DNA of 63,422 nt, from contig JAFLKN010000012.1 of NCBI GenBank assembly GCA_019163175.1, positions 119,991 to 183,412 of the forward strand. Direction: 5' to 3'. The notes beneath the pieces are model-generated. The model did no database searches, was not told where the DNA came from, and was given only the letters and a program-made list of their open reading frames with translations. Below, piece after piece: positions 1 to 9,167 of the stretch. The translations under genes and the position numbers were made by a program. Each line of letters opens with the position of its first letter. The stretch's first letter is position 1. This DNA comes from Prolixibacteraceae bacterium. Lineage in GTDB: Bacteria > Bacteroidota > Bacteroidia > Bacteroidales > Prolixibacteraceae.

Positions 1-381
1 CAGCCCCTCCCGAAATATCAAAAGTAACCCCTGAAGGTGATCCTGTCAGTGGAATTGCGGCAGTTGCTACACTATTGCAATAGTTTTGATTGGCTGGTGC
101 TGTGGCCGTTGGCGTAGGATTGACAGTGATGGTATAGGTTACAGCATTCCCGGTACAACCGTTTGCTTTGGGTGTGATGGTGATTGTAGCCGATCCTGTT
201 GATGGTGTAAAAGTTGGAATTGTGGCAATGCCAGTTTGATCTGACAATCCAATAGCAGCCCCTCCCGAAATATCAAAAGTAACCCCTGAAGGTGATCCTG
301 TCAGTGGAATAGCTGTGGTAGCCACACTGTTGCAATAGCTTTGATTTGCTGGTGCTGTGGCGGTTGGAGTAGGATTAACTG
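1..381 (-). repeat. Tandem 255-bp (85-residue) coding repeat, about 1.5 copies visible
   Basis: The sequence at 1-55 recurs without a mismatch at 256-310, and similarity continues to about 126 and 381. The period is 255 bp, so the frame is kept. The encoded unit contains 'LTGSPSGVTFDISGGA' and 'ITPKANGCTG', a PKD-like module seen in long runs in Bacteroidota surface proteins. More copies probably lie beyond the window edge. Confidence 0.9.
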
Positions 382-3300
382 TAACCGATATCACATCCGA
401 AGCAGTAAATCCATTTCCATCGGTTACTACAACGGTGTAGCTTGTTGTTGAACCCGGTGTAGCTACCGGATTGGCTATACTTGTGCTGCTTAATCCAGAA
501 GCCGGGCTCCAGGAGTAAGTAAATGGAGTATCTCCCACCGGAATTGCAGTCAGATTAGATGAAGCTCCAGCGCAAATTGCGGCCGGAGAGGCTGTAATCG
601 AAACCGTTGGCGGATCACTTGTTATTCCGGTGAATGTAAGTGTTGTGGCCGTAATGTTGGTTCTTGAAACGGTATTTGCACTTGAATTTACATCGGCATT
701 CTTTACCCACGGCAGAGCGCCAGACCAGCTTCCCATTGCAATTTCTGCTTCAGTTCCGGCAATGTCGGCATTCGCATAGGTAGCTGTTATGTCGTATATT
801 GGATTGGTAATTCCGCTTGTAGTAACAGTCCAGTAACGGTTCAGAAAATTGACATCGCTTTCATTTCCAGCATATTTCGATCCGAAAGATTCCAGCTTAA
901 TGTACGCACCCGGAGCAAAAGATCCACTGGTCAGCTGTATCGAAACAGGTATCGATACTCCGCTTCCATTGTCAAGCGGAAAGTTAAATGTTCCTGTTGA
1001 ACTGGTGGCAAGCTGAATTTCATTTCCATTTAAATCAACAGAAGTGTTGGAATCAAGTACCCATTGGCCAATGGTGATATCGTTTATTAGTTTTAAATCA
1101 GCATTTGCCGATGAGGTCACCCGATTTAGGAGTATTTCACTCGAAATATTGAAAACAGTTCCGGCTGGTGTAGATCCGTTTCCAAACTGAAGAGTGCCGC
1201 CAACGGTGGTTTTTGCTCCAGAGCCACCCACCAGTCCAAGGTCGATTGCCGTAGTTGCTGTACTTTCATTTTGAAACACAATGGTGCCGTTTGTGAAACT
1301 AAACGTTCCGGCCGGAGTAACATTTAAGCTCCCTACATTGGTAAGTCCATTGCCAACTGTTGCCAAAGTTACAGTTCCTCCTGAAATGGAAATTCCAGAG
1401 GTAACCCCCGGTGGAACAAGCGTTCCGGATGCTGAGTTTTCCAGCCTTCCGGCAATGTTTACAGTACCCCCGGAAACAATAAATGCACCATCGACCTGAT
1501 TGTGAACTGAATTTCCGGAGTTTGTACCAAAATTGGCAGTGCCGGATGTAATGCGGATTAGTCCCTCATTGGTGATGGTGAAATTTCCTGTATTCAATGC
1601 TCCGCCAGTTAAATCAAAACCTGCTGTAATTGGAATATTTAATGCGCTGCTGGGATTAACGGTAAAGCTGCCACCTGCCGGAATGGTAATGAGACCACTA
1701 TTCATCAAAAGACTACCGCCGTTGGTAACAGTGGTAGTCCCGCTAATTGTCAAAGTTGTGGTTAAAATTCCCTTGGTTATTTTCAGTTCTTCAAAATTGG
1801 TAGTGCCGCTAATGCTGGCATTCGAACTCCCTGTAAATTCAACTACCCCATTCGTGCCGCCGCTATATGTTCCGTTGTTGGTCCAGTTTCCGTGCACTTG
1901 CAAGGTATTGCCTCCACTGTAATTCAGCGTACCTCCGGCATCAATCGTGATATTGTTACAAACAGCTGCAGCATCAACGGTTACTGTAAATCCGGCAGTA
2001 TTGACATCGTCAGCAGAAGTGGGTACGCCCACTGTTCCCCATGTTGTCGGATCATTCCAATTTCCATTTTTAACTGCAGTAAAGCTAGCTTGAGCCGATT
2101 TTAATTTTAGTTCCTGGGTGTCTGTATTTTCAGCTATTGCTTCAGGCTGTGGCTTTGGCGGAGTGGCATCACGTTCAACAACAATCGGTTGCCGTATCAG
2201 GCTAATGTTTCCCGAAGCATCAGATAGTGAATAGGTTCGTGTAATGGTGTAAGGACAATAGGCATTGCTCTGAACTTGCCCAACAAACTTAAAGCTGGCT
2301 GGCAGTAGCGTACAATTGTCTGTAGCCTCGCCTCCTGCCTGGATAAAATCCTCTAATGAGGCATACTTGGGGGGTAACGCTTCGCCACATTTCAGGGTAA
2401 TTTTTGGTGGGGCATTGCAGCGTGGGGCTTCTTTATCAAAAACAACTTGCGGCAATGAGCTGATTGGTACAGAAGAAATATCTGCTTTTGACGTATTGAA
2501 TACCTTGGTATCACACACATTCAACACTTTCAAAATGTTGATTACCCGTGTACCGGCTACAAGGAAAGTGCTTCCTGCCGGGGTAACTTCTGTGCCTAGC
2601 TGTATTATACCACCGTTTATGCGTTTTAAGCCACTACCATCCTGAACCTGAATGTCATTGGCGGGTGTTGCCAGTGAATTTGGATAAGCAAATGAGATGA
2701 AGGAATTACCGAATATTTCCAGGTTTGCCTGTGCCGAAATATTGAATGTGGGTTCACTATTCTGTGTATTCTCCAGCATTGCAAGATTGATTTTTCCTCC
2801 TGAAATTGAACAAGATCCTTTATCAACATTAAACTTGCCGCTAACATTCAATGTTCCTCCTGAAATGTTGAAATGCCCGCCATTTGTAGTTTCTAGGACG
2901 TTCCCGCCCGAAATGCCAGCATTGAAAATACCATTGGTAATTTTTAGGTCTCCATAAATGAAAACGCTACCGTCTTTAGCTGTAACGGTAGCATTCTGGT
3001 TTCCAAGCCAGAAACCTCCCGCTGATGGGATGGTGTAATCTCCGTCGGTATTAAATACGGGGCTACTGAAGCTATTTGACCCGATGATGTTAAACGTTCC
3101 GCTGACAATTTTTAGGAATCCCTTAGAAGTTGAACCACCATCTGATAAAACTTTAAAGACATTTCCTGGAATAAATGACAGCACCGAAGCTGCAGAACTT
3201 CCTTTATTTAGCGTGATTCCGTTGGTCTGTCTCAAGTTGGTTAAACGGGCATCGCTGCAGTTGAAAATGGCGTTACTTGAACCTGTGAAAACAATCTCAA

Positions 3301-3901
3301 CTCCAGTTTCATTCAAGTTGGAACTAAAATCAATTACTCCGTTATTTACAATACTTCCCTGGGCAATTAGCTGATGATCTTTTATTGATCCTGATTGGGC
3401 ACTCCGGAATGTACCTCCGTACTTTACAGTGATCATTGCTGCGGACAATGTTCTTGCCGCATTTTCATCAAATTGTAAAATCCCTGATGTGCCTTGTCCG
3501 ATTATGAGCGAATTAAGTGCTGGAGGATCAGTGTCAATGGTTACTGTTGCACCATCGGCAATTACCACGTCATCACCTTCGCCCGGAATTACTCCTCTTG
3601 ACCAGCTTGCCGGATCACTCCAATTACCCCCTTTGACGGTAGATGTAATGGTTGATCCAGGTTGTGAAATAAGTTGAGATGAAAATTGAGAACCTGGATT
3701 TACGACCCGACTGGATGCTGTAAATGTCTCTAAGTTAAACAGGGATAAGGGCTTGTATTGATGGTAGTAGTTTGAAGAAGCATGAGATATGGGCCATAAA
3801 AAATATTCATCATTTCGCTGAGTAGCTTTGGGATTAGCCCATGTAGTCAGAGAAACAGCAAGCCATAGGAAACAAATAATTATTTTCCTGAGAATAACCA
3901 T
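1..3901 (-). CDS. Giant secreted adhesin-like repeat protein, 3' end outside the window
   Basis: The minus-strand frame is open from an ATG at 3901 to the window edge, so about 1,300 residues are seen and the C-terminus is missing. Residues 1-22 form a signal peptide (short basic start, hydrophobic run, ending TWA). Two long modules begin with NW-DP-W motifs, GGNWSDPASW near residue 92 and NGNWNDPTTW near residue 613. Each is followed by Gly/Thr/Asn-rich short beta repeats typical of secreted beta-helix proteins. A bacterial-Ig/HYR-like stretch with 'TRTYSLSDASGN' lies between them. After a 'SITASPAAICAG' PKD-like segment the visible end consists of nearly identical 85-residue repeats. This layout is common in T9SS-exported or gliding-associated Bacteroidota proteins, and a sorting domain would be expected beyond the edge, but that is inference. 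Substrate or ligand is unknown. No gene overlaps it. Confidence 0.85.
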   Translation of the reverse strand, partial: MVILRKIIICFLWLAVSLTTWANPKATQRNDEYFLWPISHASSNYYHQYKPLSLFNLETFTASSRVVNPGSQFSSQLISQPGSTITSTVKGGNWSDPASWSRGVIPGEGDDVVIADGATVTIDTDPPALNSLIIGQGTSGILQFDENAARTLSAAMITVKYGGTFRSAQSGSIKDHQLIAQGSIVNNGVIDFSSNLNETGVEIVFTGSSNAIFNCSDARLTNLRQTNGITLNKGSSAASVLSFIPGNVFKVLSDGGSTSKGFLKIVSGTFNIIGSNSFSSPVFNTDGDYTIPSAGGFWLGNQNATVTAKDGSVFIYGDLKITNGIFNAGISGGNVLETTNGGHFNISGGTLNVSGKFNVDKGSCSISGGKINLAMLENTQNSEPTFNISAQANLEIFGNSFISFAYPNSLATPANDIQVQDGSGLKRINGGIIQLGTEVTPAGSTFLVAGTRVINILKVLNVCDTKVFNTSKADISSVPISSLPQVVFDKEAPRCNAPPKITLKCGEALPPKYASLEDFIQAGGEATDNCTLLPASFKFVGQVQSNAYCPYTITRTYSLSDASGNISLIRQPIVVERDATPPKPQPEAIAENTDTQELKLKSAQASFTAVKNGNWNDPTTWGTVGVPTSADDVNTAGFTVTVDAAAVCNNITIDAGGTLNYSGGNTLQVHGNWTNNGTYSGGTNGVVEFTGSSNASISGTTNFEELKITKGILTTTLTISGTTTVTNGGSLLMNSGLITIPAGGSFTVNPSSALNIPITAGFDLTGGALNTGNFTITNEGLIRITSGTANFGTNSGNSVHNQVDGAFIVSGGTVNIAGRLENSASGTLVPPGVTSGISISGGTVTLATVGNGLTNVGSLNVTPAGTFSFTNGTIVFQNESTATTAIDLGLVGGSGAKTTVGGTLQFGNGSTPAGTVFNISSEILLNRVTSSANADLKLINDITIGQWVLDSNTSVDLNGNEIQLATSSTGTFNFPLDNGSGVSIPVSIQLTSGSFAPGAYIKLESFGSKYAGNESDVNFLNRYWTVTTSGITNPIYDITATYANADIAGTEAEIAMGSWSGALPWVKNADVNSSANTVSRTNITATTLTFTGITSDPPTVSITASPAAICAGASSNLTAIPVGDTPFTYSWSPASGLSSTSIANPVATPGSTTSYTVVVTDGNGFTASDVISVTVNPTPTATAPANQSYCNSVATTAIPLTGSPSGVTFDISGGAAIGLSDQTGIATIPTFTPSTGSATITITPKANGCTGNAVTYTITVNPTPTATAPANQNYCNSVATAAIPLTGSPSGVTFDISGGA

Positions 3902-3930
3902 ATTTTTTGCAAATCCAATCAGCATAAAAC

Positions 3931-3952
3931 TTCACTGTTTAGGTACAGTGAA
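3931..3952 (-). other. Leader hairpin just upstream of the giant secreted protein gene
   Basis: A perfect 8-bp stem (ttcactgt / acagtgaa) with a 6-nt loop lies 30 nt before the start codon of the giant gene, inside its presumed 5' leader. A second small stem (accgta / tacggt, 4047-4061) lies about 100 nt further up. Possible roles are mRNA stability or translation control. I recognise no known riboswitch. Confidence 0.4.
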
Positions 3953-4228
3953 AAACCTCAGCGAAACTGCATAACCAGCCTAAAGATTCCTTCACCTTTC
4001 CCAACATCCTTCATTCAAACATCTTTGTTCATCGACTTTCCTGTAGACCGTAAACTACGGTTTTTTCTTTCCCTTCTTACCAGTCGCATTGCTGTAGATT
4101 GTTGCATTTCGAATTAAAGCTACAAAAAAAAAAGAAGATCAGGAAGCGTTATTGCTAAGCTAGGCTGGCAAACGGATTCTTAAATCTTCTTTCAAAAGGT
4201 TGATTAATTAAATATAATCTAGAAATTT

Positions 4229-4236
4229 CAAAAATA
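4229..4236 (-). promoter_or_regulatory. Candidate -7 element for the giant secreted protein gene
   Basis: Minus-strand TATTTTTG matches TAnnTTTG. If used, the mRNA would have a leader of roughly 320 nt. There is no clear -33 TTTG at the usual distance, and the region is AT-rich, so chance matches are likely. Confidence 0.25.
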
Positions 4237-4964
4237 GAATGTTTTTAAAATTTTATTTAGTTGACATTCAGCACTATAAATGGTGTTATTTTATATCTTT
4301 TTTGTAAAAATATAAAATTACATTTCTTATTTAGAATTGATATAAATTATGGATAGACAAAAAAAAATGGACTTAGTGAATATTTCATTTTTTTTAATAG
4401 GCAAATATCTGATTGAAAACCTTTTCGAAGACGAAAATGATTTGGCTGCTTAATGAGATTAAATGAACATTTGTTTGGTTAAATTTCGGTCTGCACTTAT
4501 TTTGCACAGTGCATTGAAATAATTAGAAACGTGCCGTAGAACTGAATACTTTTTTTGATTACACAGGGTAAAAGTCTGTTCAGCTTAATAACCAGTCTTA
4601 TTCGTTTAACTTAAGATAATTCCTGAGTTCAGAATTTATTATTTAATAAAATAATATGCTATAATTGATAATTAAAAGCTCTATGGAAATAGATGTAAAA
4701 TTGGATTGAATGAGTTAGGGCAAATCCAATTTATATAGCATGGCTGTCATAATCTCCTGAGCAGAGTTTTTGATTTTATTGATTGTTGTTTTGCCGTTAA
4801 GGTGATGTCTATGAGTGAAATAGTTAATTTTATTGAGTGAAAAGTGACCGAAAGCAAAAATGGTGGCTGTTGGCTAAAAGCCAAACATAATCGGCTTTTA
4901 GAGCTTTTTCTGAAATAAATGTTATGGTTTAATTTACAAATAATAACATAATTTAATTGTAAAA

Positions 4965-6287
4965 CTATCTTCGTTTACGGTATTGTTTTTCTTTTGCTTT
5001 GTCTTTGGGGAGGTTCCGTTTTTCTTTTTTCTGGGCACGGCCTGGTGAGAATTTTTTCTCGTGAAATGCTCCTTTGAACGTTGGATCGGCTGCCCGTTTT
5101 TGTCTGTCGATTTCACGCAACTGATCCTGATTTTCTTCTTTTTTTGTGGCAACCATATCCAGATCGACAGGAAGTTCGAGTCGGGGAATTTCCATCCGGA
5201 TGAGCTCTTCAATTTTATGGAGATACAATTCTTCAGCTGGGTTAACCAATGAAATTGCAGTTCCGGTATTATTGGCTCGGGCGGTTCGTCCAATGCGGTG
5301 CACGTAATCTTCGTGGTTCGATGGCAAATCGAAATTAATTACATGGCTAATTAGCTCAACATCAATGCCGCGAGATGAAATATCGGTAGTAATTAGTATT
5401 CTGACTACCCCGCTTTTAAAGGCATTGATCGCATTGAGCCGAGTACTCTGCCCTTTGTTCGAGTGCATTATGCGTTTTTCTCCTTCAGAGCGACGTTTGA
5501 TGATCTTGAAAACCTGCTCGGCATTTTCTTTGGTACTCACAAAAATGATGACACGGGTGAAGTTTTCTTCATCGCGAAGTAAGTAATTGATCAGGTTTAA
5601 TTTGGTCTGAAAATTAGGTACGCGGTAATAAACCTGGTTGATTAGTTCGGCTGGTGTTGCCGATGGTGCAACTTCAACACGTTCAGGAAAATCGAGAAAT
5701 TCGTGGCTCATTTCTTCCACCTTTTCGTTGAAAGTTGCCGAAAAAAGAAGGTTCTGCCGCTTCACTGGAAGTACTTCCAGAAAATTGCGGATTTGCGGCA
5801 TAAAACCCATGTCTAACATTCGGTCGGCTTCGTCGATAACCAATGTCTTTACTTTTTTAAACGAAACGGCTTCAGCGCGATATAAATCCCACAAGCGGCC
5901 AGGTGTAGCGACCAAAATGTCAACTCCGGGTTTAATTAGTTCGGCATGTTTGGTCCAGCCAACACCCCCATAAACAGTTGCACGTCGCAGATTGGTAAAT
6001 TTGGTCAGGTCTTCAAGGTCTTCGCCGACCTGAATGGCAAGCTCGCGGGTGGGAACCAGCACAATGGCGCGCGGGTCGTTGCCCTCGGCTTTCACCAGTT
6101 TCATGATGAGCGGAATGAAATAGGCTGCAGTTTTACCGGTACCGGTTTGTGCAATTCCCAACACATCTACTCCCGACCGAATCATAGGGATGGCCTTCTC
6201 CTGAATGGGAGTTGGTTCGGTAAAGCCCAGTTCTTCAATCGCTTTTAAAACCGACTTGCTTATTTTTAAATCTTCGAATGTTGACAT
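4965..6287 (-). CDS. DEAD-box ATP-dependent RNA helicase (RhlE-like)
   Basis: This 440-residue protein unwinds RNA duplexes with ATP and probably acts in ribosome assembly or mRNA turnover in the cytoplasm. All core motifs are visible in order: Q motif near 21-29 (GFTEPTPIQ), Walker A AQTGTGKT at 46-53, PTRELA at 79-84, ATPGR at 127-131, DEAD at 152-155 and SAT at 183-185. TTDISSRGID near 300 and HRIGRTAR near 330 complete the second RecA domain. A basic tail of about 50 residues (rich in K, R, E) is typical of RhlE-type helicases and likely binds RNA. It follows dprA with a 28-bp gap on the same strand. A TATCTTTG match at 6292-6299 sits so close to the ATG that any transcript from it would be nearly leaderless. 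Confidence 0.93.
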   Translation of the reverse strand: MSTFEDLKISKSVLKAIEELGFTEPTPIQEKAIPMIRSGVDVLGIAQTGTGKTAAYFIPLIMKLVKAEGNDPRAIVLVPTRELAIQVGEDLEDLTKFTNLRRATVYGGVGWTKHAELIKPGVDILVATPGRLWDLYRAEAVSFKKVKTLVIDEADRMLDMGFMPQIRNFLEVLPVKRQNLLFSATFNEKVEEMSHEFLDFPERVEVAPSATPAELINQVYYRVPNFQTKLNLINYLLRDEENFTRVIIFVSTKENAEQVFKIIKRRSEGEKRIMHSNKGQSTRLNAINAFKSGVVRILITTDISSRGIDVELISHVINFDLPSNHEDYVHRIGRTARANNTGTAISLVNPAEELYLHKIEELIRMEIPRLELPVDLDMVATKKEENQDQLREIDRQKRAADPTFKGAFHEKKFSPGRAQKKEKRNLPKDKAKEKQYRKRR

Positions 6288-6315
6288 GCCGCAAAGATAG
6301 TGGCTTATTTCGATT

Positions 6316-7425
6316 TTACTTCAACCGGTACATCTTCCCGGGTAGACTTGTTATCAGTCCTTTAAATTCGAGGCCGAGCAGCAGCGCTGACACTTTACTC
6401 ATTGGTAATTTGGTCTCAATGGTTATTTCGTCTACAAAACGATCACCTCCTTTTAGGAGATCAACCAGCTTTTGTTCTTCAGGACTTAATTCCACAAAAA
6501 GCGAAGTTTGGACAGCCTTAGCCGTTGAAATTTTTACATCCCAATTCATCGCTTTTTCAATGTCAGCCTGATTTTCGACTAAAGTTGCTTCATTTAACTT
6601 GATGATTTTATTGCAGCCCCGTGAATACAAATCGCTGCTGCGACCCGGAAACGCGAAAACATCACGATTGTAAGAATTGGCAATGTCGGCCGTAACCAAA
6701 GCTCCTCCTTTTTCTGCACTTTCTACAATAATAGTTGCGTCAGCCAATCCGGCAATAATTCGGTTTCTCCGTAAAAAGTTTTGCCTGTCGATTTTAGTTT
6801 CGCTGATAAAATCACTGATTAACCCACCGTTCTCGAGCATTTTTGCGGCAACCGGAGCATGAAGTTGAGGGTAAATGTTGTCTAACCCATGAGCAAAAAC
6901 ACCAACGGTCGGGATGTTGTATTTCAAGCAGGCCTTGTGTGCCTGTACATCAATTCCATAGGCAAGTCCCGATACGACCAATATCCGGTAGCTTTTTTCG
7001 GAAAAATTACGGATCAGTTCATCGCAGATTTCTTTTCCGTAATTGGTGGCGTTGCGGGTTCCCACAACAGAGATTATACGCCTTTCATTCAGGTTTGCAT
7101 TTCCTTTATAGAATAAAATGATCGGGGAATCGCTACAACTTTTCAGACGGGTAGGGTAGTTTTCGTCGAGGTAAAAAAGGGTTTGAATTTTATTCTTCTG
7201 AATGAAGTCAACTTCGCGTTTGGCTCGTTCCAATACGTCCTGCCTCACTACTCTTTGCGCATTCACTTCACCAACACCAGGTATTTTCATCAGATTTTTC
7301 TCTTTTTCCTGAAAAACACCTTCCACGCTACCTACATAGGCAATCAGGCTACGGGCAGTTACCGACCCGATACCGGGAATCAATGAAATGGCTATTTTAT
7401 GTGCAAGATTATCTGAGATTTCCAT
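6316..7425 (-). CDS. dprA: DNA-processing protein DprA
   Basis: DprA binds incoming single-stranded DNA and loads RecA during natural transformation. The 369-residue protein has an N-terminal helix-hairpin-helix/SAM-like part (IPGIGSVTARSLIAYVG near 17-33) and a Rossmann-like core with VVGTRNATNYG and SGLAYGIDVQAHKA. The core continues with GVFAHGLDNIYP and RRNRIIAGLADATIIVES, then EKGGALVTADIA. A C-terminal winged-helix part (about 305-369) follows. Length and order fit the full family. It lies between a small membrane protein gene (42-bp gap) and the DEAD-box helicase gene (28-bp gap), so co-transcription is likely. DprA is widespread in bacteria not known to be competent, so competence is not proven. 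Confidence 0.95.
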   Translation of the reverse strand: MEISDNLAHKIAISLIPGIGSVTARSLIAYVGSVEGVFQEKEKNLMKIPGVGEVNAQRVVRQDVLERAKREVDFIQKNKIQTLFYLDENYPTRLKSCSDSPIILFYKGNANLNERRIISVVGTRNATNYGKEICDELIRNFSEKSYRILVVSGLAYGIDVQAHKACLKYNIPTVGVFAHGLDNIYPQLHAPVAAKMLENGGLISDFISETKIDRQNFLRRNRIIAGLADATIIVESAEKGGALVTADIANSYNRDVFAFPGRSSDLYSRGCNKIIKLNEATLVENQADIEKAMNWDVKISTAKAVQTSLFVELSPEEQKLVDLLKGGDRFVDEITIETKLPMSKVSALLLGLEFKGLITSLPGKMYRLK

Positions 7426-7467
7426 TTTTTTAGATTTACCATAAAAATAAGAAATCCACCGATCAAA

Positions 7468-7929
7468 TTAAATACCTTTCAGGTTATTTCTCCTGATTTC
7501 AGATAAAGCTAAATCGATTTTTTCAATTTCATCTTTGCTTAGAGCAACGAGGCTAATGGACGGATATTCTGCAATTCCGCGTTTTGTTTTGATAGCAATC
7601 GTCAGATCTGAAAATCCCATTGCTTTTTCAATCTGATAGTTAACCAATGATTGGTGAGAAAATTCGATGGAATCAAATCCCTTTTTCATGAGCGAAATAA
7701 TGGGGTAATACCGGATTGAAACTTTTCCATTATTCGTGCTAAACGAAATGTAGCAAAGGTTTACAAATTGTGATATTCCAACATATAAAGCAAATACTCC
7801 GGCAGTGATCAAAACTGCTGCATCCATTTTCAGCCAAAGAAATAGCAGACCAACCAACACAATTACAATGCCTGAAATGTTAAATGCCAGCTTTATTTTC
7901 TTGCTTCTTTTTTGATTCGATATTTCCAT
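7468..7929 (-). CDS. Small membrane protein with two transmembrane segments, unknown function
   Basis: The 153-residue protein has a short basic N-terminus, two hydrophobic segments (about 13-33 and 37-58) joined by a very short turn, and a soluble C-terminal half of alternating beta strands. The topology resembles small bacterial PH-like (bPH/DUF304-type) membrane proteins, but I see no diagnostic motif and give no function. It is the first gene of a likely operon with dprA and the helicase. It is divergent from aroB with a 98-bp gap. Confidence 0.65.
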   Translation of the reverse strand: MEISNQKRSKKIKLAFNISGIVIVLVGLLFLWLKMDAAVLITAGVFALYVGISQFVNLCYISFSTNNGKVSIRYYPIISLMKKGFDSIEFSHQSLVNYQIEKAMGFSDLTIAIKTKRGIAEYPSISLVALSKDEIEKIDLALSEIRRNNLKGI

Positions 7930-7997
7930 AATTTCTAATGAAATTGTAAATGTTCAGGCCTTTTTGCTGTTGAATTTCAAGCTTTGGCAAAATAGCT

Positions 7998-8005
7998 TAA
8001 CTTTG
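7998..8005 (+). promoter_or_regulatory. Candidate -7 element for aroB
   Basis: TAACTTTG is an exact TAnnTTTG match 22 nt before the aroB ATG. A TTTG lies at 7983-7986, closer than the usual -33 spacing. A short leader ending in 'acgcac' follows. Confidence 0.5.
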
Positions 8006-8027
8006 CCGCTGTCTAATTCAAACGCAC

Positions 8028-9092
8028 ATGACTGATTCAAAAGTACACTCAAATATTATCTTTTCACAGCAGATTGACATCGAACTTCGGAAAATTGTTC
8101 AGAAGTATCCCATTGGAAAGGTATTCCTGCTTACCGATCAAATTGCTTCTGGCTTTTGTTTACCGCTGATTCAAGAAGTTATCGATGAATTTTCGATCCG
8201 ATATGTGGCTATTCCTTCTGGCGAGGAAAATAAAAACATTCAGTCGGTTGGGCTGGTTTGGGATTTCCTGAGCAACAACGCTGCCGACCGCAAATCATTG
8301 CTGATCAATATTGGCGGTGGAATGTTGACTGACTTGGGTGGTTTTGCAGCCTCAACGTTCAAACGCGGACTGGATTTTGTGAATATCCCGACAACGCTTT
8401 TGGCGCAGGTTGACGCTTCGCTGGGTGGAAAAACAGGCTTCAATTTCAACGGACTGAAAAATGAAATCGGTGTTTTTATGGAGCCGAATTCGGTCATCAT
8501 CAATACCAATTTTCTGAAAACGATTGATCGCAATAATTTTCTGTCGGGTTATGCCGAAATGCTAAAACATGGTTTGATTAAAAGCCGCGAACACTGGGAC
8601 GAATTGTTGACTTTCGATATGCAGAATATTGATTACGATGAGCTTCAGGAGATTATTGCACATTCGGTAGCAGTTAAAGAGTGGCATGTACTGAACGATT
8701 TAAGGGAACAGCACATTCGGAAAGCCTTGAATTTCGGACACACCATTGGTCATGCTTTTGAAAGTTATGCCATGAAAACCGGACGGCCTATTTTGCATGG
8801 GTACGCTGTGGTATATGGAATGATTGCAGAGCTCTATTTATCGGCAAAACAATGCGGATTGGGAATTGACGAACTGAACAGCATTTCGGCATGGATGATT
8901 GCAAAATATGGCAAGTTTGAAATTCAGGAAAGTGATTTTGAAGCTTTGTACCAGCTCATGACTCACGATAAAAAGAACGAAGGCAAGCGGATCAATTTCA
9001 CGCTCATTTCTGAAATTGGGCAGGTGGAAATCAATGTCGATTGTTCGAAAGAATTGATTATTGAAGCACTTTTGTATTATAAAAATATTTAG
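8028..9092 (+). CDS. aroB: 3-dehydroquinate synthase
   Basis: AroB converts DAHP to 3-dehydroquinate, step 2 of the shikimate pathway, using NAD+ and a divalent metal. The 354-residue protein shows the NAD-binding GGGMLTDLGGF at 96-106, PTTLLAQVDASLGGKTG at 121-137, and the metal-ligand region LNFGHTIGHAFE near 233-244. Length matches the family. The start is the ATG at 8028, downstream of a good -7 element. The next gene is aroA (step 6), separated only by a palindromic spacer, so the two probably share a transcript. Confidence 0.96.
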   Translation: MTDSKVHSNIIFSQQIDIELRKIVQKYPIGKVFLLTDQIASGFCLPLIQEVIDEFSIRYVAIPSGEENKNIQSVGLVWDFLSNNAADRKSLLINIGGGMLTDLGGFAASTFKRGLDFVNIPTTLLAQVDASLGGKTGFNFNGLKNEIGVFMEPNSVIINTNFLKTIDRNNFLSGYAEMLKHGLIKSREHWDELLTFDMQNIDYDELQEIIAHSVAVKEWHVLNDLREQHIRKALNFGHTIGHAFESYAMKTGRPILHGYAVVYGMIAELYLSAKQCGLGIDELNSISAWMIAKYGKFEIQESDFEALYQLMTHDKKNEGKRINFTLISEIGQVEINVDCSKELIIEALLYYKNI

Positions 9093-9138
9093 TTCCAAGT
9101 TTCAGGTTTCAAATTTCAGGTAAAAACCAACTTGGAAC
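9092..9138. repeat. Intergenic inverted repeat between aroB and aroA
   Basis: Perfect 9-bp arms gttccaagt / acttggaac flank a spacer of repeated words (ttcaggtttcaaatttcagg). The element starts at the last base of the aroB stop codon. It belongs to a set of similar word-built palindromes found at gene 3' ends in this window. Confidence 0.6.
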
Positions 9139-9167
9139 TTGGAATCTGGAATTTCAAACATTTTCTC

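Larger units (their letters stand above)
3902..4964. other. 1.06-kb AT-rich non-coding region
   Basis: No convincing gene is present on either strand. It holds the presumed leader of the giant gene (3902 to about 4230), then AT-rich sequence with A and T tracts. A perfect 9-bp inverted repeat (ctaaaagcc / ggcttttag, 4874-4901) lies about 64 nt past the end of the helicase gene and may help end that transcript, though no strong T-run follows on the minus strand. Confidence 0.6.

Noticed and set aside
1281-2645. Several plus-strand open frames of 70-130 codons
   Set aside because: They are opposite the giant secreted protein gene, and their Pro/Val-rich content comes from its Gly/Thr/Asn repeats read backwards.
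3902-4230. A riboswitch in the leader of the giant surface protein gene
   Set aside because: I looked for cyclic-di-GMP (GEMM) and cobalamin core sequences. Only two small hairpins are present, with none of the conserved cores.
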